Below, in pieces: positions 26,378-35,023 of a stretch of 64,000 nt of DNA. The position numbers and the translations under genes were made by a program. Origin of the DNA: Maea johnstoni (Eukaryota; Annelida; Polychaeta; Spionida; Magelonidae). The notes under the pieces were generated by a model that ran no database searches, was not told the DNA's origin, and saw only the letters and a list, made by a program, of their open reading frames with translations. The stretch lies in assembly GCA_963942565.1 (NCBI GenBank), contig CAWWDR010000962.1, forward strand, positions 1 through 64,000, in the 5' to 3' direction. Position 1 is the stretch's first letter; the number at the start of each line of letters is the position of its first letter.

Positions 26378-27532
26378 TTAAAAAGTCTTCCTCATAAGCT
26401 CACAGTAATACTGCACGTTTTCCCACTTGGCATCGGGAGCGATCCTATGATCGGGACAGGGAATATATCCTCCAAGGTCCACTAAGGGTTTCAATCTCTC
26501 AACTTCTTCTTTTATAGCGGCAAAGTCTCTGGAAAAAACCGTCTTGTTCATTCCACCGACCCCACGGATATCCTTACCGTATTGTTCACGCCATGGGGCT
26601 ATACTGGCATGCCAGGTTCCCACTTCAATGGGAAACATGGTATTCACACCGTTTTCCAGCCATATTGGCAATAACTTATCAATCAGCCCATCACAATCGA
26701 CAGAAACAATATCTATACCGTAAGAGGCCACCAGATCTGTGATTTTCCTGTAATGCGGTCCTATGGAGTCTTTAAAAAATGATGGATTGATAAGAGGTCC
26801 GTTTTTAAAGCAGACATCTTCCCAGAAATGCAGGTAATCAAACCTAGCACCTGTTTTTAGTACCGATTCGATGACCCGGTAGTTCAAATCACCTACAGTA
26901 TCGACCATCTCCTGTAATAATTCCGGATCATCAACTGTCAGATAACTTAAGTTTTCCACTCCCACAAAATTTCTTATAAAGCCTAAAAGACTACCGCCGT
27001 GCAGAGCCAACGGCGTTTCCCGGGAATCCATATCGAGAAGATAGTCCATACCGCCTTTATCAAGGGAGAGCATGCGGTCTTTAGCAGGAACGGGCGATTG
27101 TAAATACCTTTCGGCTGAATACTGCAGTTTTTCCTTAAATTCATTATCCCACTCTTTTCGCCCCTTAAAATAGTGATCCACTTCCATGGGGATGGAAACG
27201 ACTCCTTTCTTCTCAATAACGATTACACCGTCTTCGTTGATCACTTTCATAGTGCCGTCAGCTTCTTCTTCCAGAACTTTACGGGGAAATGGCGGATTCA
27301 GGTTGTAATAGGGATTAAATGTCTGGCTCCAGTTAAAATCAAAACCAAGTTTCTTTCCGATGGAAACATCGGCTTCGCTACAGTCCGACCACGCCAGGGC
27401 GTCCTCCATAGTGATGTGACCTTCTTCGGCCCATTTAATTAATGTTTCAGCCCAGAATCCGAAATGGACAATGGGCATTTTCTGATAATCTTTGTAATGC
27501 AGAATCGCCTGTACGTTTTCTCGTAGTGTCAT
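26378..27532 (-). CDS. Uroporphyrinogen decarboxylase-like (UroD superfamily) protein, copy 1
   Basis: A 384-residue TIM-barrel protein of the COG0407 type: TLRENVQAILHYKDYQKMPIVHFGF at the start, GGSLLGFIRNFVGVENLSYL, DYLHFWEDVCFKNGPLINPSFF, and a closing GGYIPCPDHRIAPDAKWENVQYYC. It lacks the HxC zinc pair of MtaA/MtbA methyltransferases (VDCDGL is at that place). Not haem synthesis: no other haem gene is near, and three such proteins sit in this cluster. It is divergent from an AraC gene (27623) and upstream of a GH78-like gene. Substrate unknown; methyl-sugar or methyl-group chemistry is one possibility. Confidence 0.8.
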   Translation of the reverse strand: MTLRENVQAILHYKDYQKMPIVHFGFWAETLIKWAEEGHITMEDALAWSDCSEADVSIGKKLGFDFNWSQTFNPYYNLNPPFPRKVLEEEADGTMKVINEDGVIVIEKKGVVSIPMEVDHYFKGRKEWDNEFKEKLQYSAERYLQSPVPAKDRMLSLDKGGMDYLLDMDSRETPLALHGGSLLGFIRNFVGVENLSYLTVDDPELLQEMVDTVGDLNYRVIESVLKTGARFDYLHFWEDVCFKNGPLINPSFFKDSIGPHYRKITDLVASYGIDIVSVDCDGLIDKLLPIWLENGVNTMFPIEVGTWHASIAPWREQYGKDIRGVGGMNKTVFSRDFAAIKEEVERLKPLVDLGGYIPCPDHRIAPDAKWENVQYYCELMRKTF

Positions 27533-27622
27533 AATTGTTATTCTCCGGAAAAATAGATTTATTTTTTATATGAATTAGCACTATAATAAACCCCGATTAT
27601 AGAATTGAGAATGGAGGGAAAT

Positions 27623-28498
27623 ATGAATAACATGGACTATAATAAGATGTTTTTAATAAAAAATATTCAGCCCTCTGTTCAAATTGTCAATTATTTCACT
27701 CTCGATAAGTCAATGGGAATATGGGGTCCCAGAATAATTTCTGATTTTGAAATGATATTTATAAGAGAAGGCCGATTCGCATATACGGAAGATAATGAGG
27801 ATTTTAACTCTTTTCAATCAAAATATAGAATCAATGGAAAATTAAAAATATCTCTTGAACCGGGAGATCTGCTTTTAATCCCCCCCGGAGTCAGACATCT
27901 ATTCAGAGCTGAATCGAAAAAAGGTGCCATATCCTGCATTCACAATGTCCCCATAATGAATCTATCTCTGGATCAGAATAAGATAAAACTGCAACCGACA
28001 CCGGAGTATCAGACAAGTTTTTCCAATGACTTTAAGCTGATGGACAATCTATTCTACAAATGCAATGAAATATTTACAGGATATGATGGATACAGAGAAG
28101 AACTGCTCAGCACCACATGCAGGGAAATCTGGCTCAGATGCGCCGCAAAATGGGACAGGCAATTTGACAACAGCGAATTGAGCGATAGAATGAAACTGAT
28201 GTTAAATTTTATTAAAGAGAACTGCCTGAGAGGTATTGGAAGAAACGAACTGGCTGAGGAATTCAACCTCACAGCCGAATATGTCAACGCCCTGTTTAAA
28301 GAGCAGCTGGGCATGTCACCTTCGGAATGTGTCAACAGGGAACGGATTCTACTGGGATACTCAAAGATCTACACCGAAGGCTTATCCATAAAAGAAGCCG
28401 CTTACGAAAGCGGCTTTAATGATCCTTTATATTTTTCCAGGGTTTTTAAAAAAGTGCTGGGCGTCGCACCGTCCACTTTAAGGAATAAGATTTATTGA
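27623..28498 (+). CDS. AraC-family regulator, paired with UroD-like copy 1
   Basis: A 291-residue regulator. The N-terminal part is a cupin-like sensor (DFEMIFIREGRFAYTEDNEDF, LEPGDLLLIPPGVRHLFRAE); the C-terminal hundred residues form the double helix-turn-helix (GRNELAEEFNLTAEYVNALFKEQLGMSPSECVNRERI and SIKEAAYESGFNDPLYFSRVFKKVLGVAPSTLRNK). A TTG at 27605 is in frame, but GGAGGG just before the ATG at 27623 fixes the start. It faces away from UroD-like copy 1 and the GH78-like gene and probably activates them in response to a sugar. Confidence 0.9.
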   Translation: MNNMDYNKMFLIKNIQPSVQIVNYFTLDKSMGIWGPRIISDFEMIFIREGRFAYTEDNEDFNSFQSKYRINGKLKISLEPGDLLLIPPGVRHLFRAESKKGAISCIHNVPIMNLSLDQNKIKLQPTPEYQTSFSNDFKLMDNLFYKCNEIFTGYDGYREELLSTTCREIWLRCAAKWDRQFDNSELSDRMKLMLNFIKENCLRGIGRNELAEEFNLTAEYVNALFKEQLGMSPSECVNRERILLGYSKIYTEGLSIKEAAYESGFNDPLYFSRVFKKVLGVAPSTLRNKIY

Positions 28499-28508
28499 CT
28501 GCTTATAT

Positions 28509-29579
28509 CTAATATCCCCCGTATTCCTTCCCCGCTTCATACATGGCCAGTATATTCTCCAGGGGAGAATTATCCTGAATGCTGTGGGCCGGTGAGAGAA
28601 AATATCCATTCCCCGGTTTCATCACTTCCAGAGTGTGTTTCACATGATCTTCAACATCTTTCACCGAACTGAAGGACAACTGATTGGTCGTACTGATCCC
28701 GCCATGAAATGATGCCCGTGTTCCGAAGGTCTCCATCAGATATTCTGGATTCATATTGTGGCACTCGGGCTGAAGCGTATCAAAGACATTGACTCCCGCT
28801 TTAATATATTCTTCATAAGACCAGCTGCTCGATCCGCAGGTGTGGATCATAACCGGAAGGTTATAGGATTTGGCCAATTCAATAAAAGGCTTTTGACGGG
28901 GAAGTATATGTTTCTGAAACATATCCATGCTGATCATCGGCGCCTGCTGGGTGCCCAGGTCTTCACCTATCCAGAAGAACTCTATATAATCACCGATTTT
29001 ATCAAGCTCCCTTTCTGTCACTTCCAACTGGATTTTCAGAAACCTGTCGATCAGAAGTAGTCCCGCCGGATCATCGAGGGCAAGATCCATAAACATCTGG
29101 TCCATGCTTCTGAAAAAACCCGCCGTATTCATGACACAGGCGAGCCCCGCATTGCCCACATGCATACCGTAATCTTTGTATTTTTCACAGATGCCCGGCA
29201 GAACATCATAATCATAATCGTCCGGAGAAGGCATGGGCCATTTGGCAACGGTCTCCTCATCAGCTTCTTTCAAAGGGAAATCACAAAAATCAAAGTATCC
29301 GTCGCCGTCGGAACGCTCCACCCATCTTGTGTGCCAGCCCCATTGAGGATCCACAACTCTTTCTGGTACTTCACTATGAAGCCGGGGGCCTGTGTAAGGT
29401 GCGCCGATGGATCTGATATCGACGCCGAGAGCCTGCCTGAGACCTTCATCATCAGTCTTTTGCAAGTTAAAATGTGTTTTCAGTTTTTGATCTATAGAAG
29501 GATTGGCAAAATAATTTACCGGCACCCGGTCTGATTTTTCTCGATACAGGGTGTTTTTTACGCGTTCTCTTGAATTCAT
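28509..29579 (-). CDS. UroD superfamily protein, copy 2 (with HxC motif)
   Basis: A 356-residue UroD-like TIM-barrel protein: MNSRERVKNTLYREKSDRVPVNYF, CVMNTAGFFRSMDQMFMDLALD, FFWIGEDLGTQQAPMIS and VMIHTCGSSSWSYEEYIKAGVNVFDTLQPEC. The HTC keeps the His-x-Cys part of the zinc site used by methylcobamide methyltransferases; the distal cysteine of those enzymes is not evident (SPAHSIQDNSP there). The start is the ATG at 29579 after AGAGGT, not the upstream in-frame codon. It converges on AraC copy 1 and is divergent from the interrupted AraC gene at 29661. Confidence 0.82.
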   Translation of the reverse strand: MNSRERVKNTLYREKSDRVPVNYFANPSIDQKLKTHFNLQKTDDEGLRQALGVDIRSIGAPYTGPRLHSEVPERVVDPQWGWHTRWVERSDGDGYFDFCDFPLKEADEETVAKWPMPSPDDYDYDVLPGICEKYKDYGMHVGNAGLACVMNTAGFFRSMDQMFMDLALDDPAGLLLIDRFLKIQLEVTERELDKIGDYIEFFWIGEDLGTQQAPMISMDMFQKHILPRQKPFIELAKSYNLPVMIHTCGSSSWSYEEYIKAGVNVFDTLQPECHNMNPEYLMETFGTRASFHGGISTTNQLSFSSVKDVEDHVKHTLEVMKPGNGYFLSPAHSIQDNSPLENILAMYEAGKEYGGY

Positions 29580-29624
29580 TATGTACCTCTGACAATAAAC
29601 TAACACGATAATATATTCAAAACA

Positions 29625-29641
29625 TTGGACAATCAGTCCAA
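29625..29641. promoter_or_regulatory. Small inverted repeat between UroD copy 2 and its AraC partner
   Basis: TTGGAC (29625-29630), spacer AATCA, GTCCAA (29636-29641) form a perfect repeat in the short divergent intergenic region. It is placed where a regulator could affect both genes. AraC proteins more often use direct repeats, so the assignment is weak. Confidence 0.4.
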
Positions 29642-30153
29642 AAAACAGGATAATTCATTCATGACTTCATTATCAAACTCTGTTGTAGTATATTCGAACT
29701 ATTACCAATGCGAACCCTCTATGATCATTAACAACAGCAATGTTTACAGCAGGATGTTTCTCTGGTGTGAATCGGGAACAGGCGATGTAACAGTGAATGG
29801 AAAGGGATACAGATTTTCAAAGGGAAGCTTTCTTATTCTACCCTGGAGACATTCGGTAACCTACAAAGCGGATAAAACTAATCCATTCAATCTCGGCGGT
29901 GTCCATATAATTCCCCATTACTCCCCTAACATACCATTCAAAACCGAAGCAGCTCACAATAACCAGCAGATCTGGTGGGAAGGAGATTCCGTCAGAGATG
30001 AAGAGATTCCCTTTTTAAGCAGAGTGTAATCTCGCACATTATTTTAAACAAATCTCTCTTGAAAACATCTCTCTGAGTTAAACACTTTTCCATTTCAGTT
30101 AATTCAATTTTCTCTCACATCCGAACATAAAAAAAGGAGCCTCGTCCACGCCA

Positions 30154-30702
30154 ATGTACAAGCTCCTTAATCCAAAACCTCCCGAAGGAGGAACTCTGAT
30201 ACTTATAATTCGGCTATGTATGGAAAAACTTCAAGTCCTCGGTAAAGATTTTCCTTGGGAAAAACCGGAAAGATGTCCAGAATGTGGAAGTATTGGTCTA
30301 TGGGGACACGGATATGTCCTTCGATATTTCCATGAAATTGTGACCGGATTATGGATAAAACGATATCGCTGTCCCGATTGTCATGCCGTTCATACACTCC
30401 GTCCATTTGATTACTCTCCCGGTTTTCAGTATTCATGGACAACTATCCAGAATTCAATTCAAGAGAAGAAAAATGGATCTAATTTCCTGAAAACAGTATC
30501 CCGTCAATGTCAGCAGTATTGGTTCAAAGCCTATCGATTTCAACAGAAGCGACAGAGGAACTTCACGGTCTCTTATGATATACCATCGAGTCAGAAAGAT
30601 GTGACATTCAGGATAAATTATCATGAAATCCCATGTACAGAGGATCCTCCCTACCTGCCTTTTGCGGTGACAGTGAAACCAAGCCGGTTTAGTTTCAAAT
30701 GA
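30154..30702 (+). CDS. Zinc-ribbon protein of the transposon
   Basis: A 182-residue protein with two CxxC pairs: CPECGSIGLWGHGYV and RCPDCHAVHTLRPFDYSPGFQYS, a zinc ribbon like those found at the start of some transposases and in small proteins encoded next to TniAB-like pairs. An ATG at 30219 (MEKLQVLGKDFPWEKPERC) may be the true start; the first ATG at 30154 lies within a stem-loop. Its end overlaps the upstream part of the transposase gene. It may be a DNA-binding accessory or target-selection factor; function is unknown. Confidence 0.65.
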   Translation: MYKLLNPKPPEGGTLILIIRLCMEKLQVLGKDFPWEKPERCPECGSIGLWGHGYVLRYFHEIVTGLWIKRYRCPDCHAVHTLRPFDYSPGFQYSWTTIQNSIQEKKNGSNFLKTVSRQCQQYWFKAYRFQQKRQRNFTVSYDIPSSQKDVTFRINYHEIPCTEDPPYLPFAVTVKPSRFSFK

Positions 30703-30725
30703 GAAATAAGCCAGGAGGTTTTATC

Positions 30726-32003
30726 ATGAATCAGGAACAAAAAGAGAAAGTAGCCGTTTTCAGGTTCGGGGTGATTTTCCCCCTTGTCGAATGTAATGTG
30801 CGTGATTATTGGGGAGAAAAAGCCCGGATCTTAAGAGAGCTAGTCAGTCGGGATTGGGAGATTCCCAATTCGAACAGAAATTACATCAGCAAAGCGACTA
30901 TCTTAAGTTGGTTACGCCGTTATGAACAGGGAGGTAGAAAAATCGAAGCACTATACCCTGGAGACCGGGGAGACAAGGGACGAATTCGAAGTATTGATGA
31001 CGAGACAATTGATGCTCTTGTCTGTCTGAGAAAAAAGAAACCTAAAGTATCTGTTCCCCGTCTTATCGAGATCGCCAGATCTGAAGGTCTTATTCCTTTG
31101 GGAAAGGAGGTTTCGACAGCCACAGTCTACAGACTGATGAAAAAGCACAAAGTTGAATCGGGAAAAAAGAAAGTGGATATGCGGAAGTTCGAGGTGCAGA
31201 TGGCAAATGACTTATGGCAGTCGGACTGTATGCATGGTCCCCAAATCCTACATGAAGGAAAACTGAGAAAAACCTATCTGTTTGCTCTTATTGATGATCA
31301 CTCTCGCCTCATTTCCCACGGACAGTTTTACTTTGCTGAAAATCTGGATAACTATTTGGATTGCCTGTGGGCCGCATTGCGTAAGAGAGGACTCCCCCGG
31401 AAACTCTATGTAGATAACGGCCCATCGTTTCGGGCCCACCGTCTGCAATTAGGATGTGCTGCTCTGGAAATCGGATTGACCTTTGCCCGACCATACAAGC
31501 CGCAGGGGAAGGGGAAAATAGAGCGTTTTTTCAGAACAGTCAGATCTCAGTTCCTGTCTGAACTTCCCTCAGGGCTGGATTTGGCACATTTGAATACTAA
31601 GTTTGATGAATATCTTGAGATCTACCACAATCGGAAGCATGGAACGACCGGCCAGGAGCCCATCCGCCGTTACCTGGAAAGTTCATCCCTACTTCGGTCG
31701 GCACCGGAAAATCTTCCCCGTTATTTCCGAAAAAAGGAAAACCGGAAGGTTAACAACGACAGGACAGTAAAACTGAACGGCAGATTATTCGAAGCACCGG
31801 TGGGACTGGTCGGAATGCAGGTTGTTCTGCGTTTTGAAGACTACGATAACATTGAGGTCTATCTAGATGATCAATCTAAAGGATTTCTCCGACCATTGAA
31901 TCAGGTCGTTAACAGTCGGGTGAAAAGAGAAACCGATATCACTCAGACTTCTTCGGTTCCTTCCGGAGGGAAACTCTTTGAAATGAGATCGGGGAGTTCG
32001 TGA
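30726..32003 (+). CDS. DDE (rve-type) transposase of the transposon
   Basis: A 425-residue integrase-fold transposase. The N-terminal part is helix-turn-helix (SKATILSWLRRYEQGG; STATVYRLMKKHKVES). The catalytic residues are seen as WQSDCMHGP, YVDNGPSF and GKGKIERFF, with the D-D-E spacing of the retroviral-integrase-like superfamily; a Mu-C-like beta barrel follows (KLNGRLFEAPVGLVGMQVVLRFEDYD). The ATG at 30726 follows AGGAGG and is preferred to the upstream open frame. Its stop overlaps the ATPase start (TGATG). It works with the AAA ATPase. Confidence 0.88.
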   Translation: MNQEQKEKVAVFRFGVIFPLVECNVRDYWGEKARILRELVSRDWEIPNSNRNYISKATILSWLRRYEQGGRKIEALYPGDRGDKGRIRSIDDETIDALVCLRKKKPKVSVPRLIEIARSEGLIPLGKEVSTATVYRLMKKHKVESGKKKVDMRKFEVQMANDLWQSDCMHGPQILHEGKLRKTYLFALIDDHSRLISHGQFYFAENLDNYLDCLWAALRKRGLPRKLYVDNGPSFRAHRLQLGCAALEIGLTFARPYKPQGKGKIERFFRTVRSQFLSELPSGLDLAHLNTKFDEYLEIYHNRKHGTTGQEPIRRYLESSSLLRSAPENLPRYFRKKENRKVNNDRTVKLNGRLFEAPVGLVGMQVVLRFEDYDNIEVYLDDQSKGFLRPLNQVVNSRVKRETDITQTSSVPSGGKLFEMRSGSS

Positions 32004-32809
32004 TGAAGAATCTCAGACATCATTATGGATTGAGAAAAGATCCATTTCCCCAGAACATTCCCGTGAAAGATCTCTACCAGCTCCCGTCACTGTCGCCATT
32101 GAAACAACGAGTTTTCTTTGCAATTGAGCAGAAGGCGATCAGTGTCATCACAGGAGATGTCGGGTCGGGGAAATCCACGTCAATCAGATATGTAGCAAGT
32201 CAGTGGCACCCTAGTGAATATCATCAGATTCCCATTGTTGGGGGAGAGTTCAGTCTAATTGAACTCTATAGAAAGATCCTTATTACTTTTGGTATTCAGT
32301 TTCATTCATATCAGATTTCTTTTATGATTCAGAAAATCAGAGAGCAGATACTTGAAGTTGCTGCTAGAAAAGTAACTCCTGTACTGATCATTGATGAGGC
32401 ACATTTATTGAAACAGAATGTTTTCACACAGCTTCATACATTGACTCAATTTGAGTTTGATTCAAAACCGGTTATGCCTGTCATACTCTGTGGTCAGGAT
32501 GGATTGATGGATCATCTAATGACGAGCCCGGCCAGGCCTCTGGCTTCCCGTGTTCTGGGAATAAATCACCTGGAAGCTTTGAAAAAGGAAGTTATGGAAG
32601 AGTATCTTCTCCACCATTTGAAGCTATCAGGGCTTTCAAAAAACATATTCTCGGAAGAGGCCGTTTTTGCCATTCATCAGTGTTCTGGAGGAATCCTGAG
32701 AAAAGCTAATTACGTTGCCAAAACATCTATGTTGGCAGCGGCGATTGAGGGAAAACAGCAGATCGCAGCAGAACATGTCAGGATTGCGGCCACAGAGTTG
32801 ATTCTCTAA
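32003..32809 (+). CDS. ExeA/TniB-like AAA ATPase of the transposon
   Basis: A 268-residue AAA ATPase. Walker A is GDVGSGKSTS (residues about 49-58), Walker B VLIIDEAHLL (about 128-137), with a sensor segment VILCGQDGLMDHLM and arginine-rich ARPLASRVLGI. The N-terminal HYGLRKDPFPQNIP is the ExeA-like start. Such ATPases choose the target and activate the DDE transposase. The ATG at 32003 follows GGGGAG and overlaps the transposase stop. A GTG one codon earlier is less likely. Confidence 0.88.
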   Translation: MKNLRHHYGLRKDPFPQNIPVKDLYQLPSLSPLKQRVFFAIEQKAISVITGDVGSGKSTSIRYVASQWHPSEYHQIPIVGGEFSLIELYRKILITFGIQFHSYQISFMIQKIREQILEVAARKVTPVLIIDEAHLLKQNVFTQLHTLTQFEFDSKPVMPVILCGQDGLMDHLMTSPARPLASRVLGINHLEALKKEVMEEYLLHHLKLSGLSKNIFSEEAVFAIHQCSGGILRKANYVAKTSMLAAAIEGKQQIAAEHVRIAATELIL

Positions 32810-32819
32810 ACAGTCATTT

Positions 32820-32846
32820 CCCGTCTTTTGAAGGCGGGATTTTTTT
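32820..32846 (+). terminator. Rho-independent terminator of the transposon operon
   Basis: Stem CCCGTC (32820-32825) and GGCGGG (32833-32838) with a seven-base loop and one G-T pair, followed by T7 (32840-32846), 11 bases after the ATPase stop. It would limit read-through into the AraC remnant. Confidence 0.8.
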
Positions 32847-33506
32847 GCTTCAATTTAATCTGAAAAATAGTCTAACTCAGCGTGAGAAGAATTGGTCAGA
32901 ATAATCTGAGATATTACAAGAGTTTTCAGTGGTCGATTTAACAGCAGGACAAAGGGATTGGAAAGACTAGGGGCTCATACAATAGAAATGTACCACAGAG
33001 ATCCATTTCGCCGGAAGACAGCCGGATCACTGGCCCATTTACTATTAGAAGAGATTCGTTTTGTTGTTGAGAGTCAACCTGTCACCTTAAAAAATGCAGA
33101 ATCAACAAGATTTGAAACTATAACCTCATTTATCAGGGAAAATCTGGACAGAGATATTTCTCTTCAGCACTTATGTGGCTGGGAGCTGTCAGCTTGTCTA
33201 CTCTCTCGCCGTTTATTTTTAAAATCTGCAGGAGTTTCACCCTATGAATGGATACTGCGGGCTCGGATGGAACGAGCCCGGTATTTATTGAGAACAACCT
33301 CTGATACCGTTTCCCATATAGATCTTCAAACAGGTTTTGAGGATCCATCCTATTTTGTACGCTTATTTCACAAAAAGGAGGGATTAACCCCTCATACATT
33401 TCGAAATCAGGCTTTTAAGATCTGATCGAAGCTTGTTGATATTGATAATAACTAAATTATGACCTATATTAAATATATAATTATGTACTTATTTTAGGAG
33501 ATTTAT

Positions 33507-34033
33507 ATGAGACAAATATTATCAGATTATTCAGTAAGTATATCAGAATTAAAAAGAACCCGAGTTCTCTAATCGAACAATCTCATGGATCGGCAATTGC
33601 AGTTCTAAATCATAACACACCAACAGCATACTTAGTTCCCGCAGAAACATATGAAAATATCATGGAATTACTTTCTGATGTAAAATTAAGCAGCACGGTT
33701 GCCGATCGACTGCTAAATATTGATGATGCTATTGAGGTTGATATTGCAGACTTATAAGTTAAAATTTCTGCCGGTTGCTTTAAAAGAATGGAAGAAATTG
33801 GACTCAGGAATAAGGAATGAATTAAAAAGAAATTAGAGAAACGTTTATCAGCTCCGGAAAGTAATTTCAGCCCGATTAGTCGGTCATAAAGATGTATACA
33901 AAATAAAATTACGATCCTCTGGATATATAGACTTGCCTATAAAGTTGTAAACGATGAGTTAGTAGTCATTGTTATAGCTGTAGGAAAAAGAGAAAACAGC
34001 ATAATATACAAGAAAATGAAAGATAGAATATAA
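33507..34033 (+). pseudogene. Fossil type II toxin-antitoxin locus (Phd/YefM-like antitoxin, RelE-like toxin)
   Basis: Two adjoining decayed genes: an antitoxin-like part (about 33507-33757) and a RelE/ParE-superfamily toxin-like part (about 33737-34033). Both are recognisable from short stretches of conserved sequence, and both are broken, with a handful of breaks in all. Sequence similarity to the families is still clear, so the decay seems fairly recent. No working product is expected. It lies between the split AraC gene and AraC copy 3. Confidence 0.7.
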
Positions 34034-34040
34034 GATGTTT

Positions 34041-34925
34041 TCAGAGTGGTAACCTTTTTCTGAACTCACCGGGAGACATTCCCGTCATTTCCCTGAACTT
34101 CTTATTGAAAAAGGATATATCGTTAAAACCGGAAGAATAGGCTATTTCGGTTATATTCATTGATGTTGTACAGAGCATAAGACTGCATTTCTCTATCCTT
34201 TTCATAAGAATATATTCAAAAATAGTTTTCCCCGTGGCTTTTTTAAAATTAGCACATAATGAGGGTTTAGAAAATCCGAAGTTTTGAGCTATCGACTCCA
34301 GAGAATAGTGATCCTGATAATGAGCATCGAGATAAGAAACGACTTCCATTACTTTCTGGCTATGTCTGCTCTGCACTTTACTTATGGATATATGCCCGTG
34401 TTCCACTATTTCTCTGATGAGCTGCATAAACAGCAATTTCAGCAGTGCATAACAGATCTCGATTTTTCCATATTTATCTTCTTTCTGTTCATCGATTATC
34501 CGCTTCAGCAGTCCGGTTATAATTTCCGGCTGGGAGCAATTGATCTGAATGACATTTTCCCGCAGTCTGGCAAATGTCTGTTGAAAAGGGAGAATGATCT
34601 GCAGATAATTCATAAATTTTTCAGGCAGAATGGGCAGGAGAAAAGACCGGAGATTGATAAAGAGATTGATTATATCCATTTTTCCATCAGTCATTATATC
34701 GTGAGAGACTCCGACAGGTGTAATTCCAATGGAACCCGATCTAATAGAAAACTGGTTATCAGCTATATAATGGGTCCCCTTTCCGGAAATGAACCATGAG
34801 AAGAGGATGACATCGAGAGAATGAGGGTCTCTAACATTATTGTTGTATTCAGGATGTGAAAGGACGGTAAAACCATGGTCACTCAGCAATGTATTGTCTC
34901 TGCTTAAAATATCAAGTTTTCGCAT
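34041..34925 (-). CDS. AraC-family regulator, paired with UroD-like copy 3
   Basis: A 294-residue regulator. The N-terminal cupin-like sensor (VILFSWFISGKGTHYIADNQFSIRSGSIGITPVGVSHDI) is followed by the AraC helix-turn-helix pair (SLESIAQNFGFSKPSLCANFKKATGKTIFEYI and NITEIAYSSGFNDISFFNKKFREMTGMSPGEFRKR). It is divergent from UroD-like copy 3, about 98 bases apart. It is not close in sequence to AraC copy 1, so the pairs are unlikely to be simple recent duplications. Confidence 0.9.
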   Translation of the reverse strand: MRKLDILSRDNTLLSDHGFTVLSHPEYNNNVRDPHSLDVILFSWFISGKGTHYIADNQFSIRSGSIGITPVGVSHDIMTDGKMDIINLFINLRSFLLPILPEKFMNYLQIILPFQQTFARLRENVIQINCSQPEIITGLLKRIIDEQKEDKYGKIEICYALLKLLFMQLIREIVEHGHISISKVQSRHSQKVMEVVSYLDAHYQDHYSLESIAQNFGFSKPSLCANFKKATGKTIFEYILMKRIEKCSLMLCTTSMNITEIAYSSGFNDISFFNKKFREMTGMSPGEFRKRLPL

Positions 34926-35023
34926 ATCTCTTATTATATTCCAAAAAGTTGATAATATATACCAAGTTTTTATTCATTACACGGTGCATACTATCATCAT
35001 TATTCAAAAAAGGATGCTATGTT

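Larger units (their letters stand above)
30025..32918 (+). mobile_element. Three-gene DDE/AAA-ATPase transposon (IS21/Tn5053-like organisation)
   Basis: A 2,894-base element. Both ends begin 5'-TGTAAT and share an imperfect inverted repeat over about 35 bases (left from 30025, right from 32918 on the minus strand); further inside both ends carry CTGAGTTA(A/G)AC, and the left end repeats a related TTTCAGTTAATT, as expected for several transposase-binding sites. It is flanked by AGAG on both sides (30021-30024 and 32919-32922), a four-base target duplication supported by the continuous AraC frame. Genes: zinc-ribbon protein, DDE transposase, ExeA/TniB-like ATPase, then a terminator. All three frames look whole. 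Confidence 0.88.
29661..33425 (+). pseudogene. AraC-family regulator split by a transposon
   Basis: The N-terminal half (29661-30024; cupin-like sensor with MFLWCESGTGDVTVNGKGYRFSKGSFLILPWRHSV) stops where the three-gene transposon begins. The C-terminal half resumes at 32923 with GRFNSRTKGLERLGAHTIEMYHRDPF and ends in the AraC helix-turn-helix pair (ISLQHLCGWELSACLLSRRLF, DLQTGFEDPSYFVRLFHKKEGLTPHTF). Outside the insert and one copy of its AGAG duplication, the frame is continuous, so the gene was whole before insertion and the event looks recent. Start at 29661 follows AGGA; an upstream TTG is less likely. It is divergent from UroD copy 2, whose control is presumably lost. Confidence 0.88.

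Noticed and set aside
34889-35023. Longer N-terminus for UroD-like copy 3
   Set aside because: The upstream part overlaps the divergent AraC gene and has no family similarity; the ATG at 35024 has AAGGA upstream.
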